Assembly: GCA_002331565.1 (NCBI GenBank)
Contig: DCZC01000051.1
Span: 1 to 8,653, forward strand
Length of the DNA stretch: 8,653 bases
Origin: Gemmatimonas sp. UBA2094
Lineage (GTDB): Bacteria; Gemmatimonadota; Gemmatimonadetes; Gemmatimonadales; Gemmatimonadaceae
Direction: 5' to 3'
Under the pieces are notes generated by a model. It was given only the letters and a program-made list of their open reading frames with translations, searched no databases and had not been told where the DNA came from. The translations under genes were made by a program, and so were the position numbers. Positions 1 to 6,543 of the stretch are shown here, piece by piece. Numbering within the stretch: position 1 is the stretch's first letter; the number at the start of each line of letters is the position of its first letter.

Positions 1-269
1 CAGCCCAACAGGGCGGCGGCCACAGAGGCACGGCGGCGCACCGGTGCACGGTGCACCGCCGTTCGGTGCGCGCGCCGGGACGCGCGGGGGTCGGAAGACG
101 CCGAAGCGCCGGAGGATTGCTGGGTCACGGAATCGGGTGTGGCACTCGCAGGACAGACGACCGAGGGCCCGTTCAGGAAATATAGCCGGATCAGCACCGC
201 CCGATCACCCGCCGCCGGCGAACACCCGCGATGAGCCAGACCCCATCTGATCCGTAACTGCTTGCCAAT
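1..269. other. Left-edge region without a supportable gene
   Basis: No reading frame here has recognisable protein features. The one plus-strand ORF (44-250) is Arg/Pro-rich low-complexity sequence typical of chance frames in GC-rich DNA. The region lies 3' of the minus-strand L,D-transpeptidase stop (270-272). Its only clear structure is the nested palindrome at 38-58. An AT-rich island at 177-185 (aaatata) resembles a -10 element but has no convincing -35 partner. The region may contain the promoter of a gene beyond the left edge, which cannot be decided from this window. Confidence 0.5.
38..58. repeat. Nested GC-rich palindromes
   Basis: Positions 38-47 (gcaccggtgc) form a perfect 10-bp palindrome. 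Positions 42-49 (cggtgcac) and 51-58 (gtgcaccg) are perfect 8-bp inverted arms around a single base. The two symmetries overlap, so the motif ggtgcac/gtgcacc occurs repeatedly within 21 bp. This could be a dimeric regulator operator or chance in GC-rich sequence. There is no T-tract, so an intrinsic terminator is unlikely. The neighbouring gene to the left is outside the window. Confidence 0.4.
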
Positions 270-704
270 TCACCAGATGTACACGGGGGTCCGGACGGCC
301 ATCCAATGGTACCGTTCCGCGATGTCTTCGTTCCGCAGTCGCACGCAGCCGTGGCGTACCGCCTGACCGACGCAGCCCGGGTTGCTGGTGCCGTGCAGCG
401 CGCACCCGTCTCCCAGAGACGGCCGGAAGCTGCCCTGCACGTCCCCGTACTTCCGCGGCGGCGTTCCATAAACAGGAACAACTATCTGGCCGTCCGCCAC
501 GATCTCCCAGCCGACGGTGGCGGTGAGTGGCCACACCGAGCCGTCGGGGCCAAATCGGACGACGCCGTTCCCCTGCACGGCGATCTGTCCGCCGCCACGC
601 AGCCGGATGGGTGTGCCACGCACCAGCTGGGTGAGGCCGAGCTTCCGTTTGTTGGCCTGTTTCTGGTAGTGCCAGTCTCGCGGAATCCAAACGATCGAGT
701 GCAA
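270..704 (-). CDS. L,D-transpeptidase (YkuD family), catalytic part; likely frameshifted at its 5' end
   Basis: Enzymes of this family act in the periplasm. They use a cysteine to make 3-3 peptidoglycan crosslinks or to attach proteins to meso-diaminopimelate. The C-terminal half shows the YkuD signature: a His-Gly (residues 104-105), then RHGCVRLRN (117-125) with catalytic His118 and Cys120. The usual Ser/Thr before HGC is Arg here. The protein ends in VYIW, a usual strand-type end for this domain. Residues 1-80 form a preceding conserved-looking segment. The only in-frame start is a TTG at 704, and the frame stays open upstream to a stop without any other start. The product as drawn therefore has no signal peptide, which is unexpected for a periplasmic enzyme. 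A hydrophobic leader is present just upstream in another frame (705-826). I infer one original gene of about 185 residues broken by a -1 frame change, either a real mutation or an assembly error. The gene is divergent from gpmI. Confidence 0.8.
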   Translation of the reverse strand: MHSIVWIPRDWHYQKQANKRKLGLTQLVRGTPIRLRGGGQIAVQGNGVVRFGPDGSVWPLTATVGWEIVADGQIVVPVYGTPPRKYGDVQGSFRPSLGDGCALHGTSNPGCVGQAVRHGCVRLRNEDIAERYHWMAVRTPVYIW

Positions 705-826
705 CGAAGGCCGAGCTCGAGCATGGACCGGTCCGCGCGCCGCCGCGCGGTGTCCTCGCGGTACCGCCCGCGACGCAGGAGCGGGAAACCGTCGAGCAGG
801 AGGAACGACACCAACAGGAGAGACAC
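705..826 (-). other. Out-of-frame N-terminal leader of the L,D-transpeptidase
   Basis: From a GTG at 826 this minus-strand frame reads MSLLLVSFLLLDGFPLLRRG, a hydrophobic membrane anchor followed by basic residues, then a polar Arg/Glu-rich stretch down to LELGLR near 705. Just past that point the frame turns into Ser/Thr/Arg low-complexity sequence, while the neighbouring frame (open through 704) begins the conserved transpeptidase sequence. The leader and the catalytic part are in frames that differ by one base, consistent with one missing base around 700-722. No strong Shine-Dalgarno lies before the GTG. The leader could instead start slightly upstream, because the frame stays open to a TAG near 878. 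The join is inference; an unrelated chance hydrophobic stretch is the alternative. Confidence 0.45.
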
Positions 827-898
827 CGACAGCGTTTCACGCCGAACACACGTGAGCCAGCAGGGTTTAGATTGCGGTGGCTACGATCCCCAGTAGCA

Positions 899-926
899 GG
901 AGCAGGGCCCGCCGGGGCCCCGCTCC
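899..926 (+). promoter_or_regulatory. Strong GC hairpin in the gpmI leader
   Basis: The arms 899-910 and 915-926 are inverted repeats of 12 bp with a single A/C mismatch (904 against 921) and a 4-nt loop (gccg). The hairpin ends 22 nt before the gpmI ATG, just upstream of its Shine-Dalgarno. No T-run follows, so it is not a standard intrinsic terminator on either strand. If the transcript starts upstream of it, it would form a very stable 5'-UTR stem that could affect mRNA stability or translation of the whole downstream gene set. The function is inferred only. Confidence 0.5.
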
Positions 927-940
927 CGGTAGCATACCCC

Positions 941-945
941 GGAGA
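941..945 (+). promoter_or_regulatory. Ribosome binding site of gpmI
   Basis: The sequence ggaga lies 3 nt before the ATG at 949 (GGAG core 4 nt before). It is the best Shine-Dalgarno match in the region and decides the gpmI start in favour of 949 over the in-frame GTG at 877. The residues between 877 and 949 would be Arg/Pro/Ser-rich and unlike the family N-terminus. Confidence 0.6.
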
Positions 946-948
946 CCG

Positions 949-2508
949 ATGTCTGCACGTGTAGACCGCGCGGTGGCGCTCATCATCCTCGACGGATGGG
1001 GCTACCGCGAAGACTGTGAGGCCAACGCGATCTGCCTCGCCAACACGCCCAACTGGGACCGGATCTGGTCCCACCCCTCGCGCACGTTGCTCACCGCCAG
1101 CGGGAAGGCCGTGGGCCTGCCGGAGGGGCAAATGGGCAATAGCGAAGTGGGGCACCTCAATCTTGGGGCCGGGCGCGTCGTCACGCAGGATCTGGTCCGC
1201 ATTGGCGCGGCGATCGACGACGGGAGCTTCATCGCCAATCCGGCGCTGCTCGCCGCCTGTGACCACGCGCGCTTCAACAACGGCACGCTGCACCTGCTCG
1301 GCCTGCTCGGCGACGGCGGCGTGCATGCTTTCGAGTCGCACCTGTATGCACTCGTGGACCTGGCCGAGGCGCAGCAGGTGCCGCGGGTGGTGCTGCACGC
1401 CATGCTCGACGGGCGCGATACCCCGCCGCAGAGCGGCATGGTGTTTCTGCGCGAGACGATGACCCGCATCGCGGGCAAGGCGCAGCTCGCGAGCGTGAGC
1501 GGCCGCTACTACGGCATGGATCGCGACAACCGTTGGGAGCGCACGGAGCTCTGGTATCAAGCGGTGGTACGCGGGCAGGCACCCGTCGAGATCGACGCCC
1601 TCGCGGCGCTGCAGCGCAGCTACGATGCCGGCGTGAACGACGAATTCGTGAAGCCGTGGGTGATGTCGGGCCCCGACGGGCAGGCGCTCGCTCCCATGCG
1701 CGACGGCGACGCCCTCATCTGCTTCAATTTCCGCAGCGACCGCATGCGGCAGTCGTTGCGGGCGCTGGCGCTCCCCGACTTCACGGGTTTCGACACCGGC
1801 GCGCGTCCGCTCGTGCACATCGTCACCATGACGCAGTACGAGGACACGTTCCCGTTCCCCGTCGCCTTCGGGCCCCAATCGATGAAGCACCTGGTGGGTG
1901 AAGTGATTGCGGACGCCGGCCTCACGCAGCTGCGCACGGCGGAGACCGAGAAGTATCCGCACGTCACCTTCTTCTTCAACGGGGGCCACGAACAGCCGTT
2001 GCGCGGCGAAGACCGACGCGTGGTGCCCAGCCCCAAGGTGGCGACCTACGATCTGCAGCCGGAGATGAGCGCACCGGCGGTGTGCGACGTGCTCTGCGAC
2101 GCTCTCGCCAACCGTACGCACGACTTCATGCTCTGCAACTTCGCGAACACCGACATGGTCGGGCACACCGGTTCCCTGCCGGCCGCCATCGCAGCGGTGG
2201 AGACGGTGGACGCCTGTCTCGGCCGTGTGCTCGAGGCGGCAGCCAAGGGTGGGGCGCGCCTCATCGTCACCGCCGATCACGGCAACGCCGACGTCATGGT
2301 GGATCCGGTGACGCACCAGCCGCACACCGCGCACACCACCAATCCCGTGCCGCTCGTGGTGCTCGACCCCGACGACGCGCCGCCGCTGCGCAGCGGAGGC
2401 GCCTTGTGCGACGTGGGGCCCACCGCGCTGGCACTGCTCGGACTCGCGCTGCCTCCCGATATCACCGGCCGCGATCTGCGCGATCGGTCTTCCGTTTCCC
2501 CGGCCTGA
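949..2508 (+). CDS. gpmI: 2,3-bisphosphoglycerate-independent phosphoglycerate mutase
   Basis: This cytosolic enzyme interconverts 3-phosphoglycerate and 2-phosphoglycerate in glycolysis and gluconeogenesis through a phosphoserine intermediate with two metal ions (EC 5.4.2.12). The protein is 519 residues, the normal family length. It carries the full set of signatures: ILDGWG with metal ligand Asp15; GNSEVGH with nucleophile Ser65; the phosphotransferase-inserted substrate domain with GDGGVH (121-126), DGRDTPP (154-160), GRYYGMDRD (185-193) and FRSDRMRQ (261-268); then AETEKYPHVTFFFNGG, NTDMVGH (Asp402, His406), ADHGNAD (Asp443, His444) and HTAHT (His462). The start at 949 gives MSARVDRAVALIILDGWG, in line with the family, and has an SD. 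It is the first gene of a six-gene run; its TGA shares one base with the next ATG (TGATG). No missing residues seen. A cofactor-dependent GpmA is excluded by the alkaline-phosphatase-superfamily motifs. Confidence 0.97.
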   Translation: MSARVDRAVALIILDGWGYREDCEANAICLANTPNWDRIWSHPSRTLLTASGKAVGLPEGQMGNSEVGHLNLGAGRVVTQDLVRIGAAIDDGSFIANPALLAACDHARFNNGTLHLLGLLGDGGVHAFESHLYALVDLAEAQQVPRVVLHAMLDGRDTPPQSGMVFLRETMTRIAGKAQLASVSGRYYGMDRDNRWERTELWYQAVVRGQAPVEIDALAALQRSYDAGVNDEFVKPWVMSGPDGQALAPMRDGDALICFNFRSDRMRQSLRALALPDFTGFDTGARPLVHIVTMTQYEDTFPFPVAFGPQSMKHLVGEVIADAGLTQLRTAETEKYPHVTFFFNGGHEQPLRGEDRRVVPSPKVATYDLQPEMSAPAVCDVLCDALANRTHDFMLCNFANTDMVGHTGSLPAAIAAVETVDACLGRVLEAAAKGGARLIVTADHGNADVMVDPVTHQPHTAHTTNPVPLVVLDPDDAPPLRSGGALCDVGPTALALLGLALPPDITGRDLRDRSSVSPA

Positions 2509-3224
2509 TGCATCACATGCGTGCAATTCGATCGACTTCGGTGGCGGCCTTGGTCACCCTCGCTGCGCTCTCCGCTCCGGCGACGGCGCGGGCGCAGGTG
2601 GGGCACCTCCCCGAGAAGAGCCCCTACGAGGACGTGAAGATCGGACAGACCCTCACCGTGATGGGCGGGTGGCTGGCCGTGCAGCGCGACCTGGCCGATG
2701 TGGCGCCCGCGTCCAGTTGGGTGACGGGACTGCGCTACGACATCGGCGTCGGTGGGCCGGCGTCGTTGTTCGCCCGCTACATGGTGTCGCCAAGCGAGCG
2801 CCGGGTGCTCGTCCCAGCGAACCCGCTGACCACGCGCGTACTCGCCACGCCGGGGGCCACCACGCACGTCCTCGACGGTGGCCTCGACATGGCGCTTACC
2901 GGCCGGAAGACGTGGCACCACTTCATGCCCTCCATCAACGTCGGCGCGGGCATCGTGAGCGATTTCGCGAAGGCCGACACGGGCGCATACAAGTTCGGCA
3001 CCAAGTTCTCGTTCAATTACGGGTTCAGCATGCGGTACCTGCCCCGCCGCGGTCCCCAGCTGCGCATCGATGCGACGAACAATTTCTGGAAGTATCAGTA
3101 CCCCGATCGCTATTTCGTGAAAGCGTCCGATACCACCTCGATCCTGACCGACACCCGCAAACGGGAGGCGTGGCGCGGCAACTGGGGGCTCTCGGCCGGC
3201 GTGATCTTCCCGATCTTCCGCTGA
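2508..3224 (+). CDS. Exported beta-strand-rich protein of unknown function, probable outer-membrane protein
   Basis: I do not recognise a named family. The 238-residue product starts with a clear signal peptide: basic start, hydrophobic VAALVTLAALSAPA, and cleavage probably after ATARA at residue 29, just before Gln30. The mature part is rich in alternating hydrophobic/polar, aromatic and glycine residues. Examples are TKFSFNYGFSMRYL (165-178), the strand QLRIDATNNFWKY (184-196), and the C-terminus NWGLSAGVIFPIFR, with Phe next to last. This is the look of a small outer-membrane beta-barrel with eight or so strands. The ATG at 2508 overlaps the gpmI stop by one base; a second ATG at 2517 is equally possible and would remove three residues. 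Neither has a Shine-Dalgarno, so translation is likely coupled to gpmI. A periplasmic soluble beta protein is the alternative. Confidence 0.75.
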   Translation: MHHMRAIRSTSVAALVTLAALSAPATARAQVGHLPEKSPYEDVKIGQTLTVMGGWLAVQRDLADVAPASSWVTGLRYDIGVGGPASLFARYMVSPSERRVLVPANPLTTRVLATPGATTHVLDGGLDMALTGRKTWHHFMPSINVGAGIVSDFAKADTGAYKFGTKFSFNYGFSMRYLPRRGPQLRIDATNNFWKYQYPDRYFVKASDTTSILTDTRKREAWRGNWGLSAGVIFPIFR

Positions 3225-3227
3225 CGC

Positions 3228-3656
3228 ATGCCCCGCACATCGCTCACCCGCCGTGTCACCTTCGCGGCAGCGCACCGCTACCGGCGCCCCGACTGGAGCG
3301 ATCAGGAGAACGCCGACGTCTTCGGCGCGTGTGCCCACCCGAACTTTCACGGGCACACGTACGTGTGTGATGTCACCGTGGCAGGTCCCGTGGATGAGGA
3401 GACCGGGTTTCTCGTCGATCTGGGCTTTCTCGACCAGGTGCTGCAGCGCGAGGTGCGTGACCGGTTCGACCACCGCAACATCAACCTCGACGTTCCCGAG
3501 TTTGCCGACGGCCGGATGATTCCCACCGGAGAAAACCTCGCGCGCTTCATCTGCGAGCGGGTACAGGCGGCCCTCGCGCACACCACGGCGCGTGTCATTC
3601 GGGTGCATCTCGCAGAAGACGCAACACTCAGCAGCAGCTACGAGGTGGACGCGTGA
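3228..3656 (+). CDS. 6-pyruvoyl-tetrahydropterin synthase / QueD family enzyme, PTPS-type active site
   Basis: Family members act on 7,8-dihydroneopterin triphosphate. Animal-type PTPS makes 6-pyruvoyl-tetrahydropterin for tetrahydrobiopterin; QueD makes 6-carboxy-tetrahydropterin for queuosine and other 7-deazapurines. The 142-residue protein has zinc ligands His16, His41 and His43, catalytic Cys35, the Asp81-His82 pair in FDHRN, Glu102 in TGEN, and Glu130 as probable pterin anchor. The Cys-to-zinc spacing is C-x5-HGH (CAHPNFHGH), the spacing of animal PTPS (PTPS-II), whereas E. coli-type QueD has C-x3-HGH. The surrounding words ENADVFGAC, DHRNINLDVPEFAD and TGEN also resemble animal PTPS strongly. 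The gene starts 3 nt after the preceding stop and overlaps dacB by 4 nt. I see no other queuosine or biopterin gene in the window. Automatic pipelines would probably call it queD; I leave the symbol open. Confidence 0.92.
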   Translation: MPRTSLTRRVTFAAAHRYRRPDWSDQENADVFGACAHPNFHGHTYVCDVTVAGPVDEETGFLVDLGFLDQVLQREVRDRFDHRNINLDVPEFADGRMIPTGENLARFICERVQAALAHTTARVIRVHLAEDATLSSSYEVDA

Positions 3657-5233
3657 GCCGCGCCCGGCGCTCGCCGGTTGCAGCGGTGCTCGTCGTCGCG
3701 GCGCACATCACGGCGGCGTGTGCACGGCCCGCCGCGCAGGCCGCCATCGAGCCGCGCCGTCCGGAACCGGTGGCGCCGTACCTGATGCCCGTGGCAGAGG
3801 TGCCAGCACCCACACTCAAGCAGCGGCTGCAGCACACGGTCGACTCCATCGTCACGGCGCCGATGTGGCGTAATGCGCGACTCGGTATGCTCGTCGTGGA
3901 TCCCGAATCGGGTGACACATTGGTGAGCCACGATGCCGACCGCCTGTTCATGCCGGCGTCGAACCAGAAGCTGCTGACCGGGGCCATTGCGACGACGGTC
4001 CTTGGTCCGGAATACCGCTGGCGCACCCCGGTCATGCTGCACGGCCGTCAGCGCGGACACACCTGGCACGGCAATGTGTATCTGCAGGGCAGCGGCGACC
4101 CGAGCATCAGTGATGCGTTGCGTGGTGGCCGCGCGCAGTCGGCGTTCGACGACGCCGTCGCCGCGCTGCGTGCGCGTGGCATCCGGCGTATCGCCGGTCG
4201 CATTCTTCCCTTCGGCGATGCGCTGCCGGGACTCACGACCGGCTATGGGTGGGCGTACGATGATTTCGACGCTGCCTACAGTGCCGCCATCGACGAGTTG
4301 ATGTTCAACGAGGGCGAACTGTACGTAACGGTGCGGGCCGGACGGACGATCGGCGCCCCCGTGTCGGCCGGTACCGCCCCCACGCTCCGCTATCCCTCGC
4401 TCCGCATAGACGCGACGACGCGTGACAGCCTCGTAGCACCCGATGCGCCGCGTCCGCCGCGCCTCCAGGCGGCGTACGACAGCGTGGGGCATGTACTGGT
4501 GCTCTCCGGTACACTCGCGCTCGGCGACAGCGCGCGCCTCACGGTGGCGTACCGTCATCCGGCCGACGCGTTCGTCGCCGCATTCGGCGAAGCGCTCGCC
4601 GCCAATCGCATCGCCGTGTTGGGCAAACCGCTCGCGCGACGTGACACCCTGTCGCGCGCGCTCGATACGCTCACGGTGATCGTCTCGCCACCATTCGCAG
4701 ATGTGCTCACGCGCATGGAGAAGCCATCGCAGAATCAGATGGCCGAGCTCTTTTTCCGGACGGCGGCGCTGCACGCCACCGGAAGCGGCTCGGCCGACAG
4801 TGCGCAGGCGCTGGGCGCGCGCACGCTGGCCTCGTGGGGTATCACCACGTCCGACGTAGCGTACCGCGATGGCAGTGGGCTGTCGCGTCACGACTACCTC
4901 ACACCGCGCGCCGTGGTGAGGGTGCTCGACGTGATGCGACGCTCTCCCCACTTCGCGCTCTTCCGCGACGCGCTCCCCATTGCGGGCGTCGATGGCACCA
5001 TCCGGTCGCGCATGCGCGGTACTGCAGCCGAGGGGAACGTGCGCGCCAAGACCGGGACGCTCGATAAGACCCGCTCACTCAGCGGCTACGTTACCACCGT
5101 CGATAAACGCATTCTGCTCTTCTCGATGCTCGCAAACAACTTCACGGTGCCCAACCGCGACGTGGAACGGGTGCAGGATCTCATTGCCGGCATGCTCGCC
5201 AGCAGCGCACTGGCCGCCGGCAACGGCAAGTGA
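3653..5233 (+). CDS. dacB: D-alanyl-D-alanine carboxypeptidase/endopeptidase (PBP4 type, peptidase S13)
   Basis: This periplasmic penicillin-binding protein removes the terminal D-Ala from peptidoglycan stem peptides and can cut crosslinks. The three serine-acyltransferase motifs are present: SNQK (nucleophile Ser103, Lys106), SQN (359-361) and KTG (466-468). The more than 250 residues between the first two motifs fit the S13 class, which has large inserted domains there. GYGWAYDDFDAAYSAA (197-212) is a typical S13 patch. The N-terminus is an export signal (basic start, VAAVLVVAAHITAAC). Cys23 could be a lipoprotein site, but Thr at -3 makes the lipobox weak, so ordinary signal peptidase cleavage is also possible. 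Residues 27-55 are a Pro/Ala-rich linker. The GTG start at 3653 overlaps the preceding stop by 4 nt (GTGA). Its length of 526 residues is normal for the class. Confidence 0.95.
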   Translation: MSRARRSPVAAVLVVAAHITAACARPAAQAAIEPRRPEPVAPYLMPVAEVPAPTLKQRLQHTVDSIVTAPMWRNARLGMLVVDPESGDTLVSHDADRLFMPASNQKLLTGAIATTVLGPEYRWRTPVMLHGRQRGHTWHGNVYLQGSGDPSISDALRGGRAQSAFDDAVAALRARGIRRIAGRILPFGDALPGLTTGYGWAYDDFDAAYSAAIDELMFNEGELYVTVRAGRTIGAPVSAGTAPTLRYPSLRIDATTRDSLVAPDAPRPPRLQAAYDSVGHVLVLSGTLALGDSARLTVAYRHPADAFVAAFGEALAANRIAVLGKPLARRDTLSRALDTLTVIVSPPFADVLTRMEKPSQNQMAELFFRTAALHATGSGSADSAQALGARTLASWGITTSDVAYRDGSGLSRHDYLTPRAVVRVLDVMRRSPHFALFRDALPIAGVDGTIRSRMRGTAAEGNVRAKTGTLDKTRSLSGYVTTVDKRILLFSMLANNFTVPNRDVERVQDLIAGMLASSALAAGNGK

Positions 5234-6543
5234 TGGCACCTCGGGGGATGGGGGCGGCGACCGGGTTGTCGTTCGCCGAGGCGCTGACCGCCGTCGTTCA
5301 ACCAGCACGCGAACGGCGCCCCGCCACCGAGGTCGTGCCCATCGAACAGGCGCTGGGCCGCGCGCTGTCGGAGGACGTATACAGCCGCGTTGCCTTGCCG
5401 CCGTGGGACAACGCCGGTATGGACGGCTATGCCGTGCAGAAGGCCGATGTGCTGGGCGCCAACAGCATCGCGCCCCGCGTACTGCCCGTCATTGGCACCA
5501 GTGTGGCGGGCGCCGACCCCACGGCGTTGCCGTGGGTGCAACAGGGGACGGCGGTGCGCATCATGACCGGGGCACCGATGCCACCGGGCGCCGATGCGGT
5601 GGTGCGCGTCGAGGATACCGACGGCGGGGAGTCGGTGGTGCAGATCCGTCACGACCGGGACATCGTCGGGCGTGGCAACGTGCGTCCGCGTGGCGAGGAC
5701 ATTGCCGCCAACGCGGTCCTGTTCGCGGCCGGCACTTCCCTTCGCGCGTCGCATCTCGGCGCGTTGGCGAGCATCGGCCTGCGCGGGGTGCCCGTGTACC
5801 GCGCCCCACGCGTGACCATCGTATCGAGCGGCGACGAACTGGTGTTGCTCGACCGGTTTGCCGAGGTGGAGAGCGGGCATCGCATCGTGTCGTCGAGCAG
5901 TTACGCCCTTCCAGCCTTGTTGCGGGGCGCGGGGGCGCAGGTCACGATGGCGCCGCTCGTCGAGGATTCGCTCGACGCACTCACGCAGGCGCTCGGTGCC
6001 GCACTCGACGCCGGGTGTGATCTGCTGGTGACGACCGGCGGTGTCTCGGTGGGCGCACACGACTATACCCGCGACGCGCTGGCGGCACTCGACGGCACGC
6101 AGACATTTTGGCGCGCGCGCATCCGACCCGGCGGTCCGCTGGGCACCGGATCCGTCCGCTCCGTGCCATGGCTCGGCCTGCCCGGCAACCCGGTCTCCAC
6201 CATGGTCACCGGCGCGCTGTTCGCGTGGCCGTTGCTGCGAGCGATCGGGGGTCACGCGGCCGTACATCACGCTCGCGTGCCCGTTCGCATGATGGATGCG
6301 GCAGATACGCCGGCCCCGCTCACGTATTTCCTGCGCGTGTCGCTGCAGGTGGCCGCCGACGGGGTGCTCGAAGCGCGCCTTGCCGGCGCTCAGGGATCGA
6401 ACTTGCTGAGAACCATGGCCCTCGCCGACGCGCTCCTCGAAGTTCCGGAGACGGTCGATCGCGTGGAGCCCGGTGCAACGATGCACGCGGTGCTGCTCCC
6501 CGATGCGCCACTGCTGTTCGCCGACGGCGAGCGTCTGTCGTGA
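5233..6543 (+). CDS. moeA: Molybdopterin molybdenumtransferase MoeA
   Basis: MoeA inserts molybdate into adenylylated molybdopterin, the last step of molybdenum cofactor synthesis (EC 2.10.1.1), in the cytosol. The 436-residue product has the N-terminal signatures PPWDNAGMDGYAV (near 55-67), RIMTGAPMPPGADAVV and VRPRGEDI. The MPT-binding domain follows with SSGDEL, TTGGVSVGAHDY and LGLPGNPVS, then the C-terminal beta domain. Two loop positions differ from E. coli MoeA: the PGKP loop reads PGGP (Lys to Gly), and the acidic residue after SVG is Ala (SVGAHDY for SVGEADY). Human gephyrin also lacks the loop Lys, so activity is not excluded. I chose ATG 5233 (TGATG overlap with dacB); a GTG at 5230 would add one residue with a 4-nt overlap. 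It overlaps the next gene by 4 nt. No other molybdenum cofactor gene is in the window; its neighbours do not explain its job. Confidence 0.94.
   Translation: MAPRGMGAATGLSFAEALTAVVQPARERRPATEVVPIEQALGRALSEDVYSRVALPPWDNAGMDGYAVQKADVLGANSIAPRVLPVIGTSVAGADPTALPWVQQGTAVRIMTGAPMPPGADAVVRVEDTDGGESVVQIRHDRDIVGRGNVRPRGEDIAANAVLFAAGTSLRASHLGALASIGLRGVPVYRAPRVTIVSSGDELVLLDRFAEVESGHRIVSSSSYALPALLRGAGAQVTMAPLVEDSLDALTQALGAALDAGCDLLVTTGGVSVGAHDYTRDALAALDGTQTFWRARIRPGGPLGTGSVRSVPWLGLPGNPVSTMVTGALFAWPLLRAIGGHAAVHHARVPVRMMDAADTPAPLTYFLRVSLQVAADGVLEARLAGAQGSNLLRTMALADALLEVPETVDRVEPGATMHAVLLPDAPLLFADGERLS

Noticed and set aside
179..184. TATATT on the minus strand as a -10 promoter element
   Set aside because: The best -35 at about 17-nt spacing is only TGATCG, and no gene start follows within the window.
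44..250. Small plus-strand ORF of 68 codons
   Set aside because: Arg/Pro-rich, no Shine-Dalgarno and no domain; typical of chance frames in GC-rich DNA.
877..948. Upstream GTG start for gpmI
   Set aside because: It would add 24 Arg/Pro/Ser-rich residues, translate the hairpin, and ignore the Shine-Dalgarno before 949.
205..2526. Minus-strand open frame of 773 codons opposite gpmI and through the L,D-transpeptidase region
   Set aside because: It mirrors gpmI codon structure and is His/Arg/Gly-rich with no family motifs. It is a GC-driven antisense shadow, and it also overlaps the transpeptidase in another frame.
3638..4951. Minus-strand open frame of 437 codons opposite dacB
   Set aside because: Arg-rich low-complexity translation without motifs, fully antisense to a well-supported gene.
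5086..6486. Minus-strand open frame of 466 codons opposite moeA
   Set aside because: Antisense shadow; no recognisable domain, while moeA shows full family signatures.
6108..6539. N-terminal extension of the methyltransferase frame into moeA
   Set aside because: The extension is out-of-frame moeA sequence rich in Arg; the GTG at 6540 with GTGA overlap gives a normal-length protein.
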